Positions 1 through 13,967 of a stretch of 64,000 nt of DNA are shown in pieces (the first letter of the stretch is position 1; each line of letters opens with the position of its first letter). Position numbers and translations under genes: made by a program. The notes beneath the pieces were generated by a model. That model did not search any database. It had not been told where the DNA came from and was given only the letters and a program-made list of their open reading frames with translations. The stretch comes from Utricularia gibba (lineage: Eukaryota; Streptophyta; Magnoliopsida; Lamiales; Lentibulariaceae), in contig CM007989.1 in the NCBI GenBank assembly GCA_002189035.1, positions 3,658,001-3,722,000 on the forward strand, read 5' to 3'.

Positions 1-1
1 C

Positions 2-60
2 ATTGCTGGTGGACTTCTTGACGGAAGTAATGGGCTCTGGAATCCTAAACATTTCATCGG
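2..60 (+). pseudogene. SEC31-like WD40 exon, cut by window edge
   Basis: The first 60 bases read in one frame as IAGGLLDGSNGLWNPKHFIG and end at a good donor (GG|GTGAGT). This resembles the early WD-repeat stretch of plant SEC31 (IAGGL-DG---LWNP---IG), the outer-coat protein of COPII vesicles at ER exit sites; in that family the exon also ends inside the Gly codon, as I remember it. The next SEC31 exon is not found before the oppositely oriented NLR starts at 393. It is therefore either a truncated gene copy or a gene whose intron holds the NLR. Upstream exons would lie outside the window. Confidence 0.5.
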
Positions 61-392
61 GTGAGTCTAAGTTGAATCTGGTATACGTTGGAAGCTCTTT
101 TTTCTGCGTTCCTGATGTTAATTCTACTGCTTTACGGATGGAAGTTTTCCTTTTGGTTCCCGATTGCAGTTAAATTCAATAGCTACCGAAGCTGGGGTAG
201 GCTATCTTTGGAACTCTCTGGGGGACCCTTGGAGTGATCTGGGGCTTTAGACAGCACAGCAGAAAACGCAGCAGCCAACAGAAGCCTGAATCTGTGAGAA
301 GTAAAAGATGATGATATGAGGACAAAGCACTTGTTGAAACACATCTTGATGATGCGCCAAAGAAGCGATGTTGTGAAAATAACCTGTTGTTT
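61..392. other. Non-coding stretch between SEC31-like exon and NLR
   Basis: No conserved coding sequence seen. It begins as the intron that follows the SEC31-like donor and probably ends as the 3' UTR of the minus-strand NLR. Confidence 0.4.
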
Positions 393-3300
393 TCATCTCA
401 AACTCAAGGTCTTATAAACAGAAGTTCCATCAATCTCCACACAGGGAATTCCCGATATTTTTCCCCAGTATTCTCCCCTGTCTTTCACACACTTGTACTT
501 GAGGGCTTCACAGTCACTTATTTCCAGATGCCACAGTTTTGCCAGCACTTCTTCACTTGGCAAGATCCCGATTTTGGTGCAGTTCATGATCGATAGATAC
601 CGAAGCAACTTCAGATTATCGAGCACCTTTGCAAGGGTAGTCAGTTTGGGGAATCTGGCAATGGAGCACCGTATCAGCGAAGGAGGGAACAGATGGCTAC
701 CGTCATCGCTGAGCTGCTGAAGGTCTTTGAATCCTCCACAAATGGAGAACTCCTTAAGAGACGAGAGTGTGCTGAGACCCCACTGCTTCAGGGGCTTCAA
801 TTTCTTGGAATCCAATACTCTAAGAGAAGATAAGTTTGGAGGCAGATCGAAGTTGGGAAAAATTGTGAGACTTGGACAACTCTGTATCTCAAGTGACAAG
901 AGAGAGGTCATGTTGCTTGGCAAGGACTTGATCTTGGTGCAGTCTTCAATGTGAAGTGATCTGAGGCTCGATGGCAAGCCCTTCTCTGGGAAATGTTTAA
1001 TGCTATGGCAGCTCGATAAGTGCAACTTCACAAGGTGCTTGAGTTCATATAAATGGTGACCAAGATATTTGAAGTTGCTCCAGTTGGATGAACTGAGATC
1101 TTCTAGCAGCATTCTCCCTTTCCCTAGTAGCATATTCTCTGAAATAGGTTCCAGTTGGCTGCAGTTTTTGATACCAAGTTTCCTGAGAGCTATGGGGAGG
1201 ACACACGTCCATTTCTGCAACGACGAACAATCCTTTATTTCTAGACGTTCAAGGTAGAAAATGTTGCTTGGGAGGGACTCCACAGCATTGCAACTGAGAA
1301 TCTCAAGGCGTTTAAGTGAGGAAGGAATGCCAGGGAAAGTGACTAACTTCATACATTTTTTGATGATCAGCTCCCTTAAAAAGCCGAGGCTGCTCAACTG
1401 TCTTGGAAGAAAGGTCAAACTTGGACAGTGAAATAGTTCTAGGACTTCGAGATTGCACGGAAGTTGTCTTTCACCATATCCCAAGGACACGAGCTGCAAA
1501 CAGTCAATGATTATGATTCTCCTTAGGCGGGTAAGTTGTCCTTGTTCAATTCCTTCTGACCAGAGTGCCAACATTTCATTGCAGTTGCAACATTCTAATG
1601 CCTCTAGCGCTACCAAAGACTCTACAAGTTCCTTTGGAAAATGGAGTAGCCCTGAAACAGCCTCAATCTTCAGATACGTCAAGAGGTTGAGGCTCAAGAA
1701 ACTTAGAAGCAGTTCCTTACTGCAGTCCTCGAGATCCAATTTACTCAAAACAGGAAAAGCCAACGGAGAAATAACCATTAACTTGCCACATTTGGTTACA
1801 GCAAGGTCTTTCAGATGAGTGAACTCTATGCGAACGCCATCAGCACTATAAAACCCAATCCATTCTCTCCATTGGGGCATGTCATCAAACCTCAGACTTT
1901 CCAGCTTTGGAAATTTCCTATCTGTACCAGTGCCGTAGAACTCCTCTCCAATGCGTCTGATGTTCGGCAAATTTCCTATCCGTAGATGCTTAAGGCCTGG
2001 AAGCTGTCCCAGAGGTGGTAAAGAATCACATTCCAAACAATTGAGGATGCTGACACGAGATAGTTTAGTATAGGAATGGTCTCCCATCCAAGTAGGGAAT
2101 TCCCTAAAGAACTCAACCTTCAGGCTTCCTATGTTTACATGAGGTTGCAGTTGTTCTATCAAAATTTTTTCAGATTTCTTATCTGGAGATTGATCACTTT
2201 CAGCTCCCCAAGCCAAATGTAAGTCTTCAAGTAAGTGCTTCGATCTTAGATGTGCTTCCATGATGCCTGGATCGCCACACACATTCTGCAACTCAAATAT
2301 AGCTAATGTACCTCGTAAACACTTGAGCCCCCGCATTTCTTTCAATCCAAACATGCCCTTTTTCAGGACTATTTTTGGCAATGTTTGCAGGCTTTCTAGT
2401 TGACCAATCTCAACAGGCATGTCTTTCAGTTGATCAGTGCCTGTGTTGTCAAAATGTCGCAATTTCAACAGGTTTCCCAAGGATCTTGGCAACTTACATA
2501 TAAAGCGACAGTTACGGATCGACAGGATCTGTAAATTGACCAACTTTCCCAAAGATGCTGGTAATGCCACTATTGAAGTCCCAGACAAATTAAGGTAACG
2601 CAGATGTATCAAACTGCATACTGAGCTGGGAATTTCTGTAATGGAGTAACCACTGAGGGATAGTACTCTCAAGCGATGGAGTTCAGGAATTAGCTCAGCC
2701 AATATCCTGTTTGACAGATAGTAAGGGGCACAGCCTTGTGAGACTTCGACCGGCATTGGTAAGAATGTCCTCAACCCTTTTACTCTGTGGAAATACTTAA
2801 ATTTTTCGAAAACTTCATACTCATGACGAATGAAAGAAGTGTGACGAGCCTCCATTGGCAACTTATCCTTTGCATCCATTTTCTCATCCAGGCAGTAGCA
2901 GATCCCCCCAGCAACAAATTGAGCTAGTTCATTAATAAGGTCATGCATGACAAAGGTTGAAGCATTATCACCCGAGGTTTGGAAAAATGATCTCGACAGC
3001 AACTCATCGAAGTACTGAGACCCCTTATTTTCTTGATCATCTTGCCCTTCCAAGAAGCCTTCTGCCATCCATAGATGTACAAGCTCATTCTTGTCAAACT
3101 TATAATCCTTTGGAAATATGGAGGTGTAAGCAAACAAACGCTTCAAGTGCAGAGGGAGGTGATAGTAACTTAATCGAAGAGCTGGAATGACTGGGACGCC
3201 TGGAAGATCCCATATATTGCTCTGTGCCACATTCTCCCACTCTTCCTTGGTATATTTTGTGCGAAGAAGGCCACCCAGTGCCATTGCTGCAAGAGGCAAA

Positions 3301-4394
3301 CCTTTACACTTCTTGGCAAGCCTCACAGTAACATCTCCTAGTTCTGCATCAGCTTTCCCAGCATGACGAGATAGGATGTTTAAGCAATCTTGATCATCCA
3401 GCAGTTTCAGATTGTGCACCAGATTTAAACCAGGAGAAGCAACTAAGGACGCAACATCTTCGCTACGAGTTGTTACTATGATCTTGCTCCCGGCAGGGCC
3501 AAACCGGAAGGGACTGCACAGATCCTCCCATAGATGGTAGTCAACATTCCAGACATCATCCAAGACGATGAGAAACTTGCTGTTAGACAACTTGTCCTTC
3601 AGAGTTACCTGAAGAAGATTCAAGTCCAGAGAGGTAGTTACTGTCTCTGTTACAAACTCGTAGATCAACTTGGTGATTCCAAATACATTAAATTCTTCAG
3701 ATACATAAACCCAAACCCTCACATCAAAGTTTTTCTTCACAGCTGCATCATTATAAACAAGTTTGGCAACAGTCGTTTTGCCGATGCCTCCCATTCCAAC
3801 AATGGGAATGATGGAAATAACATCACTGCTCCCAAGCAGATCCTCGATGATTGAATCTTTGTCTCTGACTCTACCACACACAAAGGAGTCTACCAAGGAA
3901 GTTCTAGGAACCCTTGTGGTTACAGATTGATCACAGGAACCTCCACCATTGTTCTTCAAGTTCAACTTATCTCCCCACTTCCTAATCTCCTGTAACCTGT
4001 TGTTGATCTCCTTTATCCTTGTCATCATGTTCTTATTGAATATGGGTGTTCTACTGTTGAAAATGGGAATGCGGTTCGATACCATCTGCAAATTAGACTC
4101 TTTGATCCTCTCTTGATGCTGAGTCTGGACTCGAGTTTTAATCTCATCCAAAATATCATCCAAGTCATAAGCAATGTTCCTGAGTTCGGACAGCCATTTT
4201 TTTACAAAGTTCACAGTAGACTGCTTTTCCTCAGCATCAGCAAGAATACCTTTGATTAATTCCAAGCTTTGATTCAACTTGTTGAAAGGATTTTCTACTC
4301 TTTGTCTGCGGGCCAGTGCATCAAATGCCTGAGAGGCCAACTCCTGAACTAAAGCTTGAACAATAGCAGATAAAAAGATCTCGCCCACAGGCAT
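393..4394 (-). CDS. CC-NB-LRR disease resistance protein, RPP13-like 1 type
   Basis: Intracellular immune receptor of 1,333 residues in one uninterrupted exon. A coiled-coil head opens MPVGEIFLSA, typical of the RPPL1/R1 group, with an EDVID-like DLDDILDEI near residue 77. The NB-ARC domain has the P-loop GMGGIGKTT (about 200), kinase-2 FLIVLDDVW (about 274), RNBS-B GSKIIVTTR (about 302), GLPL (about 365) and MHD (about 483), so ATP binding and switching look intact. The RNBS-D block reads LFAYTSIFPKDY, with Leu and Thr where the family often has Cys. Leucine-rich repeats fill roughly 550 to 1,320 and should sense the pathogen effector or its host target. No TIR or RPW8 domain and no integrated decoy is seen. 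It stands alone in this window, without a paired NLR. The start is the first ATG of the coiled coil. Confidence 0.95.
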   Translation of the reverse strand: MPVGEIFLSAIVQALVQELASQAFDALARRQRVENPFNKLNQSLELIKGILADAEEKQSTVNFVKKWLSELRNIAYDLDDILDEIKTRVQTQHQERIKESNLQMVSNRIPIFNSRTPIFNKNMMTRIKEINNRLQEIRKWGDKLNLKNNGGGSCDQSVTTRVPRTSLVDSFVCGRVRDKDSIIEDLLGSSDVISIIPIVGMGGIGKTTVAKLVYNDAAVKKNFDVRVWVYVSEEFNVFGITKLIYEFVTETVTTSLDLNLLQVTLKDKLSNSKFLIVLDDVWNVDYHLWEDLCSPFRFGPAGSKIIVTTRSEDVASLVASPGLNLVHNLKLLDDQDCLNILSRHAGKADAELGDVTVRLAKKCKGLPLAAMALGGLLRTKYTKEEWENVAQSNIWDLPGVPVIPALRLSYYHLPLHLKRLFAYTSIFPKDYKFDKNELVHLWMAEGFLEGQDDQENKGSQYFDELLSRSFFQTSGDNASTFVMHDLINELAQFVAGGICYCLDEKMDAKDKLPMEARHTSFIRHEYEVFEKFKYFHRVKGLRTFLPMPVEVSQGCAPYYLSNRILAELIPELHRLRVLSLSGYSITEIPSSVCSLIHLRYLNLSGTSIVALPASLGKLVNLQILSIRNCRFICKLPRSLGNLLKLRHFDNTGTDQLKDMPVEIGQLESLQTLPKIVLKKGMFGLKEMRGLKCLRGTLAIFELQNVCGDPGIMEAHLRSKHLLEDLHLAWGAESDQSPDKKSEKILIEQLQPHVNIGSLKVEFFREFPTWMGDHSYTKLSRVSILNCLECDSLPPLGQLPGLKHLRIGNLPNIRRIGEEFYGTGTDRKFPKLESLRFDDMPQWREWIGFYSADGVRIEFTHLKDLAVTKCGKLMVISPLAFPVLSKLDLEDCSKELLLSFLSLNLLTYLKIEAVSGLLHFPKELVESLVALEALECCNCNEMLALWSEGIEQGQLTRLRRIIIIDCLQLVSLGYGERQLPCNLEVLELFHCPSLTFLPRQLSSLGFLRELIIKKCMKLVTFPGIPSSLKRLEILSCNAVESLPSNIFYLERLEIKDCSSLQKWTCVLPIALRKLGIKNCSQLEPISENMLLGKGRMLLEDLSSSNWSNFKYLGHHLYELKHLVKLHLSSCHSIKHFPEKGLPSSLRSLHIEDCTKIKSLPSNMTSLLSLEIQSCPSLTIFPNFDLPPNLSSLRVLDSKKLKPLKQWGLSTLSSLKEFSICGGFKDLQQLSDDGSHLFPPSLIRCSIARFPKLTTLAKVLDNLKLLRYLSIMNCTKIGILPSEEVLAKLWHLEISDCEALKYKCVKDRGEYWGKISGIPCVEIDGTSVYKTLSLR

Positions 4395-5245
4395 CCTGAT
4401 ACCGCTCTAAAAATCAACAACCAATGATCTGATTCATAGATGCAGTCAGCAAACTCTTCACAGTCAGTCACTAATTAAGTATTCTCTTCAGTAAGACAAG
4501 GGGTTTTCAAATTGTGTGCCAGCAAAGTCAACTGGTTCATTCCTCGAGATAAATACGAAAAACCAACATTGGCAGCTGAGATTCCAATCAAAAGGAGCAA
4601 AAACTAATAAATGAGCCAAAAAAGACAAGATACCTACCCAGTTTCCACAAGGAAAGCATCTTACGGAGGACGGATTATTACCTACAGCATTAAAACATTG
4701 CTGCTCATCTGCAAAAGTGCTCAAGGGCAAAGCATTCTTGATAAGATCCTCGACTGTGGAAAAGATCTATACAGCAGAAAGTCAAAGTTTTGGCTTTTCA
4801 ACAAAGTTGGGCAGTGACATTTTGTTGATTATTCTTACACAAAATAAAACAAGTGGATGGCAACAAATAGACGCCAATTAATTCATTATATGTAAGATAT
4901 AAAAAATTATTTTGATTTATGAAGAGTTGGGAACCAAACCATCCCATTCAATTATTATCTTTGACCTATTATATTGGTCTTCATTTTAATACATTCGCAT
5001 GTTAGTGTTGGTGCAGGGTGGCTCAAAAGTGGAGTTTGAAGAAACGTACTCTAAAACAGTTGTCATCCACTGAAAAGAACAGATAAGAGTCAGCAAAGAG
5101 GTTGCTAACTTAGCTGGCACAACAGTAACCAGAACTATAAACTTTAACTTTCGTCATTGCCCTACAGAAACCATGGAGAGAAAGGCGAGCTCATAACGGT
5201 GAAGTGCAATCCAGAAAAAAAGTTGAGAAGCCATGCTGAGATAGT
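4395..5245. other. Spacer: NLR leader/promoter and GFAT 3' region
   Basis: No conserved coding sequence on either strand. It should hold the promoter and 5' leader of the minus-strand NLR and the 3' UTR of the minus-strand amidotransferase. Confidence 0.5.
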
Positions 5246-9254
<4,009 letters not shown>

Positions 9255-9681
9255 GATGCAGTTGTGATCGAATGAGAGGAAAAGGGATTGCTGAGACACA
9301 AACCCCCCAGATTCAAAAAAAAAACGTTGCAGAAATCTCAGGGAATACGAAGCTAAAATGAAGAGTTTTGCATCAAGGATCAACGCGGCGCTGACCAATA
9401 CGAAAGCTCTGGCTGACCATCACGGTTATTACAGCATCTCCTCCCCCTCTGTTCCCCAGTTACCACCTACTGTACGCCTGCCTATTCGAGATTAAATAAA
9501 TATATATATAATATTTCTATTTATTTTCTTAATTTTTAAATATTATTTTTTTACAACACTCCTATTGAAGCCCACAGTTTTAATGGCCCAAAATGGAAGC
9601 CCAATACCAGTAGATCCTTATCTCTCATTTGGATATGTCACTGCCTTCCTTTCTCCGGTCATTGATCACTTGCAAGCTCCC
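9255..9681. promoter_or_regulatory. Short divergent promoter region, GFAT / plastid L1
   Basis: Only 427 bases separate the two start codons, so both 5' UTRs and the core promoters must lie here. A TATA-like AT run (atatatataat) sits near 9500. Shared control is inferred only from the spacing. Confidence 0.55.
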
Positions 9682-11797
9682 ATGGCGTCCGCCGGTGCAC
9701 CACCCGCTTTAAGTCTCTCTCCGGCGCATCGTAGGGAATCTGATCGCGGTTTTCCGGGAGCGTCTACTGTAACGTTTTCGAGGCCAACAAGTGAAAAGGC
9801 GATCTTTTTCACTCCCGCGAGGATTTTCTCTCTGTATCCATTGGTTCTGCAGTGCGGAGGGGCTTTCGATGGCCGTGCGGTGAAATCCATTGCCGTTGCT
9901 GCTTTAGCTGCGGAAGCTGAGGTGGACGATTCTGTGGAGCAGGAGAAAAATGAGGGTGGTTCTGTTGCCGTTGCTACGAAGCCAAAGACAGGCAAGGCTG
10001 CGCTGCCTTTGAAACGGGACAGGGTAAGAAGTCTGGCTTTATACAGTGTGCTGTATATGTTGCGCTAGTCTTGTGAGTGTAGTATCAATTATTGTGATGT
10101 TTGCTGTACTCCGACGGGTTAATTACTGGCTCGATCGTACATTCCTCTGGTTAAGTGGGCGCATTCTAGGAAATTACGTGTCCCTACTGCTTGAATTTTC
10201 GGTTTGCTACAAGCTGGAAAAATGTTTTGTTTCTCTGATGCATCTGCAGGTTTTAGTCATGCATGTTTTTTCCGGAAGTTGCTAGTTTTGTCTTCGCATT
10301 ATGCTGTTTCGGCCAGTTGGTTAATTAAATGTGTCTTCCAGTTGGTTAATTAGCTGTTTCGTTCAGTTTGCGATCCATAATATCGACCTTTAGTTACTGC
10401 ATTTTGATGTCAGGGCTCAACTAGAATCCTTCTAGTCCCATGTCTAGCTGTGTCGTCCGTTGGTTAATTAAAAAATCCTTTTTGTGTTGACTCTAACAGT
10501 CGAGGTCCAAGAGATTTCTGGAAATTCAGAAGTTAAGGGAAAACAAACAGGAGTATGAGCTCAAGACTGCAATATCATTGCTAAAGCAAACAGCAAGCAC
10601 CAAGTTTGTCGAAACAGTTGAAGCCCATTTTCGCTTGAATATTGATCCAAAGTACAATGATCAACAACTTAGAGCAACTGTGAGTATCCTGAATGACATG
10701 CTCAGATTGAATGCATTGTTATGCCAGTCTGATAGTAATGAAACTTATATTTGTAGGTGAATCTACCAAGAGGCACTGGTCAAATAGTTAGAGTTGCTGT
10801 TCTCACACAGGGTAATTCTCATCTGTATAGCGGTCCTAAATTTCTGAAAGGAATATGCATGGATTTAAAGATTTCATACCAGCTTTCACTTGTTTCTACT
10901 AACGTAAAACATGGTGTCATGGTCTTTCTGGGCTCATTTATGTGCGGTTAATTCTTTTATACAGGTGAAAAGTTCGATGAGGCAAAAAGTGCTGGAGCAG
11001 ATATAGTTGGCGGCGAGGACTTGATAGAACAGATAAAGGGAGGATTCATGGATTTTGATAAGTTGCTTGCGACACCTGATATGATGCCCAAGGTATCATA
11101 TGCTGCTTTGTATGTAGCCTCTGGTTCACATTCTCCCTAAATGTATTCCTGCAGATTCGTAGATGGCATTCTTCTTTTTAGCTGTTTCCCGCACCTCTAA
11201 ACATACTTTTCTTTCTATTGATAAGGTCGCAAGTTTGGGAAAAATCCTCGGGCCACGAGGGCTCATGCCAAACCCGAAGGCTGGCACAGTGACCACAAAT
11301 GTACCACAGGTGCAGTTTGGATCCTTTTTACCTTTCTCCCCTAGATTATGATCCCACTTGGAGTCAACTGTCTCCTTCAGCCAATTCATCATCATCTAAG
11401 TTCGTTTGTTACTTGAAGTTTGCTATCTGAATGTTATTAAATGAGAATGAACCACAGGCTATAGCGGAATTCAAGAAAGGGAAAGTTGAGTATCGAGCTG
11501 ATAAAACTGGGATAGTTCATTTGCCTTTTGGGAAAGCAGATTTTTCAGAGGAAGATCTCACTGTAAACTTTCTTGCTGCAGTGGTGAGCCTTAGAATCCT
11601 CTTCTCCTCACGTATTCTTTGTTCCCAACACATGCTTAATGGACAAGATATTCGAATAAATTTTGCAGAGATCTGTAGAAACAAACAAACCTTCAGGTGC
11701 TAAAGGTGTCTACTGGAAAAGTGCACATATATGCTCGTCGATGGGGCCATCCATTCGGTTGAACATCAAGGACATGCTAGACTTCAAGCTTCTTTGA
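9682..11797 (+). CDS. PRPL1: 50S ribosomal protein L1, chloroplastic
   Basis: Nuclear-encoded plastid ribosomal protein uL1, which forms the mobile L1 stalk that guides release of deacylated tRNA from the E site. Seven exons (9682-10023, 10500-10679, 10757-10811, 10965-11092, 11226-11309, 11458-11583, 11669-11797) join to 347 residues. The first 75 or so residues are rich in Ser, Ala and Arg and look like a transit peptide. An acidic linker ([16 protein letters not shown]) precedes the conserved body. L1 signatures seen are [48 protein letters not shown] and [13 protein letters not shown]. The chosen ATG ([11 protein letters not shown]) starts the transit peptide; an open frame upstream has no better ATG. 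Its 3' end faces the UPF0114 gene, with 199 bases between stop codons. Confidence 0.95.
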
Positions 11798-11996
11798 GAC
11801 AGTGTACATCGTGTAAAGTTTTGTTTGAACCCCTCAAGGAATCTTCTGACGGATAAATTGTAGCACAGAAATGATTCATCAAAACAGAGCAATGAATGAG
11901 TCTCTTTTATCCAACTACTGGCAGCTGAATCTTCTATTGAAAATTATATTGTTTCAAAGGAATGCATGCAAAGAAGTGGAGCCAATGAAATGCACT

Positions 11997-13545
11997 CTAC
12001 ATGTATTTGACGTCTGGCTCAGATTTGTGCAGATTGTGAAGAATATACAAGGAAGCTGATGACAAGAATACACACAGTGAGTAGCTTAACAAGTCTAGGC
12101 CTGTTGAAATTGTAACCATTTTGCTCCTTTCAAACATTTTCACCAGAAGGATCATCACTATGATATGCCCCACTTTAGTTTTCAGCTCATCAAGTGAGCT
12201 GATCTTCATCCACTTTGGCCTCTCCTACAGAAACAGATTATGCTATTTTCAAGCCTAGATCATTACATCAAAAGTTTCCATAACAAAATAGTGTGGTACC
12301 TTGAGTGCAAACATGCCAAATAATGAAGAAACTTTGAGTGCACGATCCACAGGAGGAGGTACATCGTGGGGGACATTGGAGATGAACAGACCATACAATC
12401 CCATACCAAATATCAGCATCACAGTCCCAGCAAGATACACATCTGCTGTTCGTGATAGATCAGTTGCCATTGCAAACATTTGAAAAGAGAACATATGAAG
12501 GGAAAGGTTTCGAGATTTCATGCATTCCTCATTTACATTGCGGAGTAAAAAAACCCAAAGAAACCTGGGGTGGGAGAAGAATTTGCAGAGGTTCAATAAG
12601 CTTTTTACCGATGGCTTCTACCAGTCTAAGAACCATCTTTCCTGTAAGAGCTCCCTTGACACAACTACTCCAGTATACTTTATATGCATCAACAATGTAA
12701 ATGCATCCCTGCATAATAGAGGGTTTGCTTCTCATTATCCTTGCAGGCATATTGACAATGAGGTACGAGTAAGCAGATGGGATGCCTGAGAACATACATT
12801 GAGAAAGCACAGCAAGGAACCAGCTAACGAACCCCCAACCGCAAGAAGTGCCAAAAACCGAAAGTCAAAGATAACCTGCTTTGTCAAAAACATTTATAAA
12901 AAGTAAGAAGCTGAAAATTAGTAAAAACAGGTCACAGAAATGAGCCTAGAAATCCAGCTGTTGCAGCATAAATTAAGCCTCTTATATCCTCATTCATGAC
13001 TAACAACATGATTTCACACGGAACACTTACTGCAAAATCGTACCAACCTCACAACCTCATCCTGAAACCAATAACAGTCAGTCATACATTAATCTAGATG
13101 AAGAGTGCCTTTATAAGGTAATACTTCAGAACCATGCAAGAATTGCACCTCATTGGTTAAGAACACGGGAGAAGCCCAAAGGCAGTCAACAACAATCTAA
13201 CTCATCCACTAAAACAATCAAAGGAAAAAAAAAACCACTTACTCTTTCGATCGTGGATTCAATGGGTTGTACCAAACCCATAAAAGAGTTACTACTCTTC
13301 GGATTTTCCAAGGCATGATTGTAAGAGAAGTCCATTGAATTGACAGATGACCCTTTTGCTGAAACATTAAAATTTTCAGCTCTCGTGGGAATTTTAGGTT
13401 CTTGAGATGATGTTGAAGGAGAATGAGTAGAAGAAGAAGAACTTGAAGAAGCATACAAAGTCAAGCACTTTCTGGGAACACTCTGTGAAGCTGCAAAGCG
13501 GCATAGATAATTTGCGAGAACAGGGGAAGAGAAGGTAGGCATCAT
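11997..13545 (-). CDS. UPF0114 family membrane protein, probably plastid
   Basis: Protein of unknown function in the UPF0114 (YqhA) family, found in bacteria and plants. Five exons (13545-13243, 12875-12798, 12708-12609, 12442-12300, 12224-11997) give 283 residues. The Ser-rich N-terminus of about 90 residues looks like a transit peptide. The conserved body starts at STIERVIFDFRFLALLAV and has about four hydrophobic segments, including LAGTVMLIFGMGLYGLFI, VGHIIVMILLVKMF and LLSYSLCVFLSSASLYIL. A conserved polar block, KERPKWMKISSLDELKTKVG, precedes the third. The frame stays open upstream of the chosen ATG, so a longer N-terminus is possible. The first intron contains a cleanly bounded 31-nt pseudo-exon, described separately. 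Confidence 0.88.
13031..13061 (-). other. Possible cryptic (poison) exon in UPF0114 intron 1
   Basis: In gene orientation a 31-nt block is flanked by a pyrimidine-rich TTTCAG acceptor and a consensus GTAAGT donor. It is not needed: exon 1 joins exon 2 directly in frame. Because 31 is not a multiple of three, its inclusion would read into TGA within the first few codons of exon 2. Confidence 0.3.
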
Positions 13546-13820
13546 GTTTACCAAATCCTGAAAGTCGGTTGGAGAGCAGGAAAATGGAGTTCTTAAAGCC
13601 AAACTCTTGTGGACTGAAAAAGGTGATTTTTTCTCACCTAAATAATTCTGCAGCAACCCATATCTTTGAACGGGGTCGGCTGAGCGCCACGTGGATACCA
13701 ACGGTTTTTCAAACTTCCCGTCACTTCCAACAGAGAAAATTGGTCATTCAAGCTGCAGAACCAAACCGCTCCCCAAACTAACTGTCAACTAAACTGGAAT
13801 TTTGTCAAAAATATTCTCAG

Positions 13821-13945
13821 TCATGTCTTTTCTAATGGGAACAAAAGGGAAATGAGAAATGTGATGATTTTCGTAAAGATCCTGACATCAATTAATCGCA
13901 ATGGTGACGCCCCATTCATGTCTTTTCTAATGGGAACAAAAGGGA
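13821..13945 (+). repeat. Perfect 30-bp direct repeat, two copies
   Basis: Bases 13821-13850 and 13916-13945 are identical (tcatgtctttt...aaaaggga), with 65 bases between them. The second copy runs into a GGGA/GA microsatellite. It looks like a local duplication. Confidence 0.9.
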
Positions 13946-13967
13946 GGGAGGGAGAGAGAGAGAGAGG
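13942..13967 (+). repeat. GGGA/GA microsatellite
   Basis: A purine run of three GGGA units followed by GA dinucleotides. Confidence 0.9.

Noticed and set aside
3534-3854. Plus-strand open frame of 106 codons inside the NLR
   Set aside because: Antisense shadow of the conserved NB-ARC coding sequence; no motif of its own.
13031-13061. Treating the 31-nt block as a constitutive exon with a T-run insertion error
   Set aside because: Exon 1 joins exon 2 directly to give IERVIFDFRF, the family sequence, so no extra exon or correction is needed.
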